Positions 43,835 through 47,799 of a DNA stretch of 47,799 bases are shown piece by piece. This DNA is from Chitinophagales bacterium (lineage in GTDB: Bacteria > Bacteroidota > Bacteroidia > Chitinophagales > JADJOU01). The stretch spans positions 1 through 47,799 of the forward strand of contig JAURJQ010000020.1 of the NCBI GenBank assembly GCA_030832185.1. Direction: 5' to 3'. Numbering within the stretch: the stretch's first letter is position 1; each line of letters begins with the position of its first letter. The notes below the pieces were generated by a model. It searched no databases. It saw only the letters and a list, made by a program, of their open reading frames with translations, and had not been told where the DNA came from. The position numbers and the translations under genes were made by a program.

Positions 43835-45412
43835 ATTAAAAAGTACACGCTTTTGTTTTTTGTTTCTGTATTTATATTTAAACTAGAATCTCAGATTTTA
43901 TTTATTAATAGTGGTGCCGAAATGTATTTTGGAAGCACCTCGAGCGTAGGAATCTTAGATACGCTTATAAATAGAGGTGCCATCCGATTTGCAGGCTCTT
44001 ATGGCGCAGATTTCAATATGAAAGGAAATTACTGGGCAAACCAGAACGCGGGAATACTCTCTGGAAAGGCTATAGTTAAATTCAATGGATCCAACACACA
44101 ATTCATCAATACGAACTCTCCGACAGGATTTTTCCCATCTATTGAGATCAATAATGGAAATAACCTTCACCTGACGGGAACGGATACCGATGTGCAGGAT
44201 AGTGTCAATTTTGTGTCCGGGAAAATCATTTTAAATAAAAACGACCTCAATCTAGGCAACGGGAGTAATGGGGTAATTACTGGTTATGATGAGAATAAAT
44301 ATTTCGTCACAAATGCGTTGCCTACGGATACGACAAAAGGCTCTCTGAAACGAGATGCTATAGGTGCATCTACGGTTGTTTTTCCTATTGGAACCTCTAT
44401 CAGTTCATATACCCCCGCTTCCATGCTAAATAATGGCACTGCGGATAATTATCGCATGCGGGTATTTGATAGCGCGTATAAAAATGCGACAAATGGCAAT
44501 CCGCAGGTATTGAACTCCGTCAATAAAACATGGCATATTCTAGAAGCAACTGCTGGAGGTACGAATGCGATCTTAAAACTGCAGCATCAAAATAGTACAG
44601 AAGGGTCTTCGTTTACTGCCGGAAAATCTATGCATTTTAATACCTACTTCGTAGGTACAACTAATAATACCGCCGGGGATACTTTTTCAAAAACGCTTTG
44701 GGCTAATTATAAGCCTTCGAGTACGAATACCGGAAGTCATACTGCGTCTGGAACGATTACCACAGGTACTGCGATTTCCGGAGCAACTACAACTACAAAT
44801 GATAATATGACCAATGTGGGCTTTTGGTCAAAGTCATTTTTCAGTGCGAACCTCACTCCACTTCCTGTTGAACTGATATCCTTTCAGATAAGGAGAAACG
44901 ATCATCTTTCTGCTAAGCTAGAATGGACGACAGCTTCTGAAAAAGAGAATAAAGGATTCCAGATTCAGAAGAGTCGTGATGCCATCCATTTCACAGATTG
45001 GAAATGGGTAAATGGCGCAGGTACAACAGCGTCTACCACTTCCTATCTGGAGATAGACTATGACTGCAGTTATGGTCACAATTATTATCGTCTCCTTCAA
45101 ATCGACATGGAGGGTAGTTCAAAAACACTGCCTATTAGAAGTATATTTTTCAAAAGTGAAGAAGCACAGCCCGATGTAATAGCCTATCCGACATCTTTTG
45201 AAAGATATATCCACCTTGATTTAATCAATTTGACCACTCCTGCACAAATAGAGATAATAGACTTTTCAGGTAAAAGGATCCGAAAGCACAAAATTCTAGA
45301 CTCTAGTGCTACGTCGATAGATTTAGATTTGGAAAACATCCTCACAGGCAATTATCTACTGAATGTAATCAGTGGGGAGTATTCAAAAACTATCAAACTT
45401 CAGAAGAAATAG
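43835..45412 (+). CDS. T9SS-sorted surface protein, with no ATG start
   Basis: Predicted to be exported via Sec and anchored through a type IX C-terminal signal. Reading from an ATT at 43835 gives IKKYTLLFFVSVFIFKLESQ, a convincing signal peptide if the first codon is read as Met. Mature start ILFINSGAEMYFG is typical of such proteins. The next in-frame alternative, TTG at 43853, would cut the signal's basic start. The middle is beta-rich and Thr/Asn/Ser-rich without a known domain. Near residue 340 comes LPVELISFQIRR (the usual pre-sorting segment), then PTSFERYIHLDLI, IIDFSGKRIRKHKI and GNYLLNVISGEYSKTIKLQKK as the sorting domain. 525 residues in that reading. It may be silenced by loss of its ATG. 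Confidence 0.7.
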   Translation: MKKYTLLFFVSVFIFKLESQILFINSGAEMYFGSTSSVGILDTLINRGAIRFAGSYGADFNMKGNYWANQNAGILSGKAIVKFNGSNTQFINTNSPTGFFPSIEINNGNNLHLTGTDTDVQDSVNFVSGKIILNKNDLNLGNGSNGVITGYDENKYFVTNALPTDTTKGSLKRDAIGASTVVFPIGTSISSYTPASMLNNGTADNYRMRVFDSAYKNATNGNPQVLNSVNKTWHILEATAGGTNAILKLQHQNSTEGSSFTAGKSMHFNTYFVGTTNNTAGDTFSKTLWANYKPSSTNTGSHTASGTITTGTAISGATTTTNDNMTNVGFWSKSFFSANLTPLPVELISFQIRRNDHLSAKLEWTTASEKENKGFQIQKSRDAIHFTDWKWVNGAGTTASTTSYLEIDYDCSYGHNYYRLLQIDMEGSSKTLPIRSIFFKSEEAQPDVIAYPTSFERYIHLDLINLTTPAQIEIIDFSGKRIRKHKILDSSATSIDLDLENILTGNYLLNVISGEYSKTIKLQKK

Positions 45413-45930
45413 AGCAGTTTTTCTTCCTGCTGAGTCTCTCCTATACTTAGTTTAACAGATGAAACAATATGGTAGTGTACTTTTTTGCCACAAAACAAGG
45501 CAGAGAATACTGCACACGACACTTTGATCTTTACAGGTTCTCAGGAATAGCGTGATTTCTGACTATCAGCGCCTGCCGCTGGCGGATGAGGAGCAGCCCT
45601 GTCTACCTAGATTATGCCCGCTAGTATCGGTCTATCAACTAAAATTTAAAAATGAATCAGCTTGTGGCTGGGCGGGAAATGGCAGCGCTCTGCGGTGGTC
45701 ATCCGCGAGTAAAGCATGCATTAGCATTGGGCGTAGTAGTTCCTATTCCCACTTGCGCCATACTCGCTAGTGAGGAAAGCATCATTAGAATGACTATAGT
45801 AATTTTAATTTTCATGTTTCTTATTTATTCTTTTATTTTTCGAGATTCTGTTTGCTTTACTTCCCATTACAACAACAAGAACAGTATAAACTCACTCAGA
45901 GTACAAAGTATAAATTCTTAAATCTGATAT
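45413..45930. other. Intergenic stretch with one decayed fragment and a GC-rich hairpin
   Basis: Between the T9SS protein and hipA (about 520 nt) no intact gene was found. The clear content is the truncated signal-peptide fragment at 45699-45815. A GC-rich block, CGCCTGCCGCTGGCGGATG at about 45569-45587, contains CCGCTGGCGG, which can fold as a short hairpin; similar blocks recur in Bacteroidota genomes. The DNA here is notably richer in G/C than its surroundings, and two overlapping plus-strand reading frames look like chance. Confidence 0.5.
45699..45815 (-). pseudogene. Truncated N-terminus of a secreted surface protein (QVGIGTTTP type)
   Basis: Minus strand from ATG 45815 reads MKIKITIVILMMLSSLASMA, a good signal peptide, followed by QVGIGTTTPNANACFTRG and a stop at 45699-45701. 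Mature N-termini beginning QVGIGTTTPNA are very common in large Bacteroidota surface proteins (often continuing with ALDI-like residues). Here the match ends after PNANA and is replaced by an unrelated tail and a TGA. The DNA downstream shows no continuation in any frame that I can recognise. The 38-codon unit is therefore most likely the leftover of a lost surface-protein gene. Confidence 0.7.
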
Positions 45931-47181
45931 TTAGCTTTTGAATGCTCCGCTCATTATTTCTTGTTCAAATTTTGAAATTCCAATTTCCTTAGCTAGAATT
46001 TTCCACTGCTTTACAGCTAGTTTTACTTCTTCAATACTCTTATTCATGGCGATATTATTTAATCTAAAATATTCCCCAACACTTTTAGCAAGTTCTATAT
46101 CCAAATCATTATTGTCCATATCTATATTTAAAGATAAACCGTTTTTATCTATAGATGGGTTGATGTCATAAGCAGGAGAAAGCAACCATCCTTTATCACT
46201 AAGAATGAAACCATGGTTTCTTAAATGGTCATCTGTATTTGAAATTAAAATATTAAATACAATCCGTTTCCACAATTGGGCTAAATCTTCTTTAACATTG
46301 GCACCATACTGTTGAATTACTTCTGCTATGTCGAGGTAACTTGCTGTTGTATTTCGGAGTATATCTTCATTATTTCCAGTTAGGGTCATAGCAGAGGCAA
46401 AATGAAGGCGTTCACTTTTTATCCTGTCAAAGCGTTTGGTGAAAAATGTATGGTACTTCCCAGACACCTTACCTATTTTAGACTCAGACATGTTAATCCC
46501 CGATTTTAATGCCAATTGATAGCTTACATATTCCCAAGCGGCTTTATCTATGGTGTCGTTTTTCGAAGGAAATTTGGCAATCCATAAGTGTTTATGCTCG
46601 TCTAGTATATTGGCTTTTGGCCTGGCTCCTCCTAATGATGAACCTGGCGCAATCAATTGTGCTAACCATTTTTGTACTTCATCATTGTCTTGATCGCTTT
46701 CTATGCAGTCGACCGCATGTTGGAGTTGCCCCACTGATGCCCATGGCGGAGTAGGACTATGTTCTGAATTATCTAAAAAATCACCCTGAAGATCCAATTT
46801 AAATCTCAAAGCACCCATTCTACTTTCATCATAAACACCCAACAAAAAATCTATTTCGTATAAATTTGATGGCGATTTTCCTTGCTTTTTAGCCAGAGAA
46901 TGCGCTCTTCTTTTGAGTAAAGTTCTCCCCCATGTATCCGGCATACTGTCAAGGAAAATACCGAAGTTTTCTTTTGAAACAGGAAATTGCGGTCCTGAAT
47001 AATGTTGAATATCAGGATCCAGTAAAAAAGCTTGATTCGATGTTAACCAGTCTTTTTGATACTTAAAACTAAATGATTTTCTCCCTTTGCCTTGATGGGC
47101 TGATAAAATTCCAATGCGTTTAGCTTCAGTCATTCCTAACCAATGTGCATACACAAATATGTCGGTTTTATGAGTTGTCAT
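45931..47181 (-). CDS. hipA: HipA-type kinase toxin
   Basis: Serine/threonine kinase toxin of a type II toxin-antitoxin system; HipA of E. coli phosphorylates glutamyl-tRNA synthetase and induces growth arrest. 416 residues. Visible: the N-terminal domain with GTFRFKL-like segment (GALRFKLDLQG near 139-149), the Gly-rich ATP loop GSSLGGARPKANI (about 195-207) with its lysine, IAKFPSKNDT, and the catalytic NILISNTDDHLRNHGF (about 310-325) followed by YDINPSIDKNG with the metal-binding Asp. It lies 12 nt downstream of hipB in the usual order. All catalytic positions look intact, so it is probably active. Confidence 0.9.
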   Translation of the reverse strand: MTTHKTDIFVYAHWLGMTEAKRIGILSAHQGKGRKSFSFKYQKDWLTSNQAFLLDPDIQHYSGPQFPVSKENFGIFLDSMPDTWGRTLLKRRAHSLAKKQGKSPSNLYEIDFLLGVYDESRMGALRFKLDLQGDFLDNSEHSPTPPWASVGQLQHAVDCIESDQDNDEVQKWLAQLIAPGSSLGGARPKANILDEHKHLWIAKFPSKNDTIDKAAWEYVSYQLALKSGINMSESKIGKVSGKYHTFFTKRFDRIKSERLHFASAMTLTGNNEDILRNTTASYLDIAEVIQQYGANVKEDLAQLWKRIVFNILISNTDDHLRNHGFILSDKGWLLSPAYDINPSIDKNGLSLNIDMDNNDLDIELAKSVGEYFRLNNIAMNKSIEEVKLAVKQWKILAKEIGISKFEQEIMSGAFKS

Positions 47182-47193
47182 TGTTGTAACAAT

Positions 47194-47481
47194 TTAAAGG
47201 AGTTTAATATCTTGGAGTTTACGCCCTAATTCGTCATCGGAGGCAAGTTTTAAAAAATCGTTGTGTAAGCCAAGGGTTTTAAGTACATTAAAATAGGCTC
47301 CCATGGCTACTTTAGGACTACCCTTTTCTATTTCATATAAGGTTGACCTGGCAATATCTGCTCTTTCTGCCACTTGAATAGTGGTTAAGTTCCTGCGTTT
47401 TCTTGCCAACTTCAGATTCTCGCCTAATGTTTCCAAAATAGAATTGTATTTGGGAGAGAGTATTTGTTTTTTGCTGGCCAT
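47194..47481 (-). CDS. hipB: HipB-type antitoxin / transcriptional repressor
   Basis: Helix-turn-helix (XRE/Cro) regulator, expected to bind HipA and repress the hipBA promoter. Start set at ATG 47481 because it gives MASKKQILSPKYN and leaves the frame before it (to 47532) inside the operator/promoter; it yields 95 residues. The HTH lies at about 18-72 (LGENLKLARKRRNLTTIQVAERADIARSTLYEIEKG in two pieces; helix 3 RSTLYEIEKGS). The start is directly downstream of a palindromic operator (47484-47530). The gap to hipA is only 12 nt. Confidence 0.9.
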   Translation of the reverse strand: MASKKQILSPKYNSILETLGENLKLARKRRNLTTIQVAERADIARSTLYEIEKGSPKVAMGAYFNVLKTLGLHNDFLKLASDDELGRKLQDIKLL

Positions 47482-47483
47482 TT

Positions 47484-47530
47484 GTTCGTAATTTTGTACA
47501 AATATACAATTATTGATTGTAATAACGAAC
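47484..47530 (-). promoter_or_regulatory. hipBA operator O1 overlapping its promoter
   Basis: Imperfect inverted repeat: GTTCGTAATTTTGTACAA (47484-47501) against the complement of TTGATTGTAATAACGAAC (47513-47530). On the minus strand this region also contains TATATTTG (complement of 47499-47506), a TAnnTTTG -7 box, with TTCG exactly 19 nt upstream, close to the Bacteroidota -33/-7 spacing. Repressor bound here would cover the promoter and the start codon region. Confidence 0.6.
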
Positions 47531-47578
47531 ATTATTTGAATTAATTTTAAAGTATAAGGTATTTTTTACTCCTAATTT

Positions 47579-47625
47579 GTTCATTATTACATACATATAT
47601 ACAACTATTGATTGTAATTACGAAC
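47579..47625 (-). promoter_or_regulatory. Second hipBA-type operator O2
   Basis: GTTCATTATTAC (47579-47590) faces the complement of TTGATTGTAATTACGAAC (47608-47625). A 28-nt stretch, 47598-47625, repeats 47503-47530 directly with only 2 mismatches. On the minus strand the corresponding -7 reads TATATATG, one base off TAnnTTTG. It may be a second repressor site or a duplicated, weakened promoter. Confidence 0.5.
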
Positions 47626-47646
47626 AATTGCACAGCAGGATTGTAG

Positions 47647-47663
47647 TGCCAAATATATTGGCA
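47647..47663. repeat. TGCCAA inverted repeat
   Basis: Perfect 6-bp arms TGCCAA / TTGGCA with a 5-nt ATATA spacer. Its half-site (G)TGCCAA recurs at 47709-47745. No gene is seen in 47532-47799; function unknown. Confidence 0.75.
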
Positions 47664-47708
47664 AAATAATTATTTGGTAAAGAACAATGCAACGAACATG
47701 TTTTATGT

Positions 47709-47745
47709 TGTGCCAAAAAGGAAAATATTACGTGCTTTTGGCACA
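47709..47745. repeat. 10-bp inverted repeat with TGTGCCAAAA arms
   Basis: Perfect arms TGTGCCAAAA (47709-47718) and TTTTGGCACA (47736-47745) around 17 nt. No T-tract follows on either strand, so it is not an obvious terminator. With 47647-47663 it gives four copies of the half-site TGCCAA in under 100 nt. Confidence 0.75.
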
Positions 47746-47799
47746 TTAATAAACAAATTTTAAAATAATTATATGTTTCCTATAAACAAACTATCTATA

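Noticed and set aside
45552-45921. Plus-strand open frames in the hipA upstream gap
   Set aside because: They overlap each other, have no start context or domain, and are explained by the G/C-rich composition and by the minus-strand surface-protein stump.
47503-47625. Attachment sites or insertion-element ends
   Set aside because: The 28-bp direct repeat coincides with inverted repeats and promoter elements of hipBA, so operator duplication is the simpler reading; no transposase or integrase is present.
47709-47745. Intrinsic terminator
   Set aside because: Neither strand has a T-tract after the hairpin, and the 17-nt loop is large.

Overview
The window looks like a chromosomal segment of an environmental Bacteroidota bacterium. 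The DNA is AT-rich and the starts lack strong Shine-Dalgarno sequences. Several intergenic spaces carry TAnnTTTG boxes, the -7 element typical of this phylum. The gene content also fits: TonB-dependent receptors, type IX secretion (T9SS) sorted proteins, a PorV/PorQ-type barrel, a mitochondrial-type aconitase, and a coiled-coil gene-zapA-rny block. The order or family cannot be fixed from this sequence.

Layout. 1-2114: a DEAD-box RNA helicase on + with a shared bidirectional terminator. 2156-13947 is almost entirely on the minus strand: a glycosyltransferase, WYL regulator, sucD, Rieske ferredoxin, RluA-type pseudouridine synthase, four-helix-bundle protein, aspS, tRNA-Ser(GGA), and a tightly overlapping comEC-tilS-hutI run preceded by a RidA protein. 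14118-15498 is a small accessory patch. It holds a frameshifted membrane gene and a mntA-hepT toxin-antitoxin pair whose toxin is broken, and the pair is bracketed by two copies of the aconitase 3' end. 15437-21998 holds aconitase, a TonB receptor, pdhB, a HIT protein and greA. 22085-32153 is one long minus-strand operon for the cell surface: a 1298-residue TonB receptor, a 1323-residue secreted protein, and a PorV-like barrel fused to two OmpA domains. A 2-hydroxyacid dehydrogenase and rsmA follow. From 34219 to 43549 the genes run on +: pepA-pdxA, an NfuA-type Fe-S carrier, a coiled-coil gene with zapA and rny, a secreted protein of unknown function, grpE-dnaJ, and a membrane-anchored DUF1508-like protein. 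43550-47799 is a second accessory patch: a T9SS-sorted protein lacking an ATG, a truncated surface-protein fragment, and a hipBA module with duplicated operator/promoter sequences.

Most genes are housekeeping (translation and tRNA maturation, TCA cycle and pyruvate dehydrogenase, RNA decay, chaperones, Fe-S assembly). The points most worth a second look are: (1) the aconitase 3'-end duplication around mntA-hepT; (2) the PorV-OmpA-OmpA fusion and its three-gene operon; (3) ACTGA-rich repeats placed directly before several start codons; (4) the double operator of hipBA and nearby TGCCAA inverted repeats; (5) several decaying surface or toxin genes. I found no clear evidence for a wholly new defence or metabolic system.
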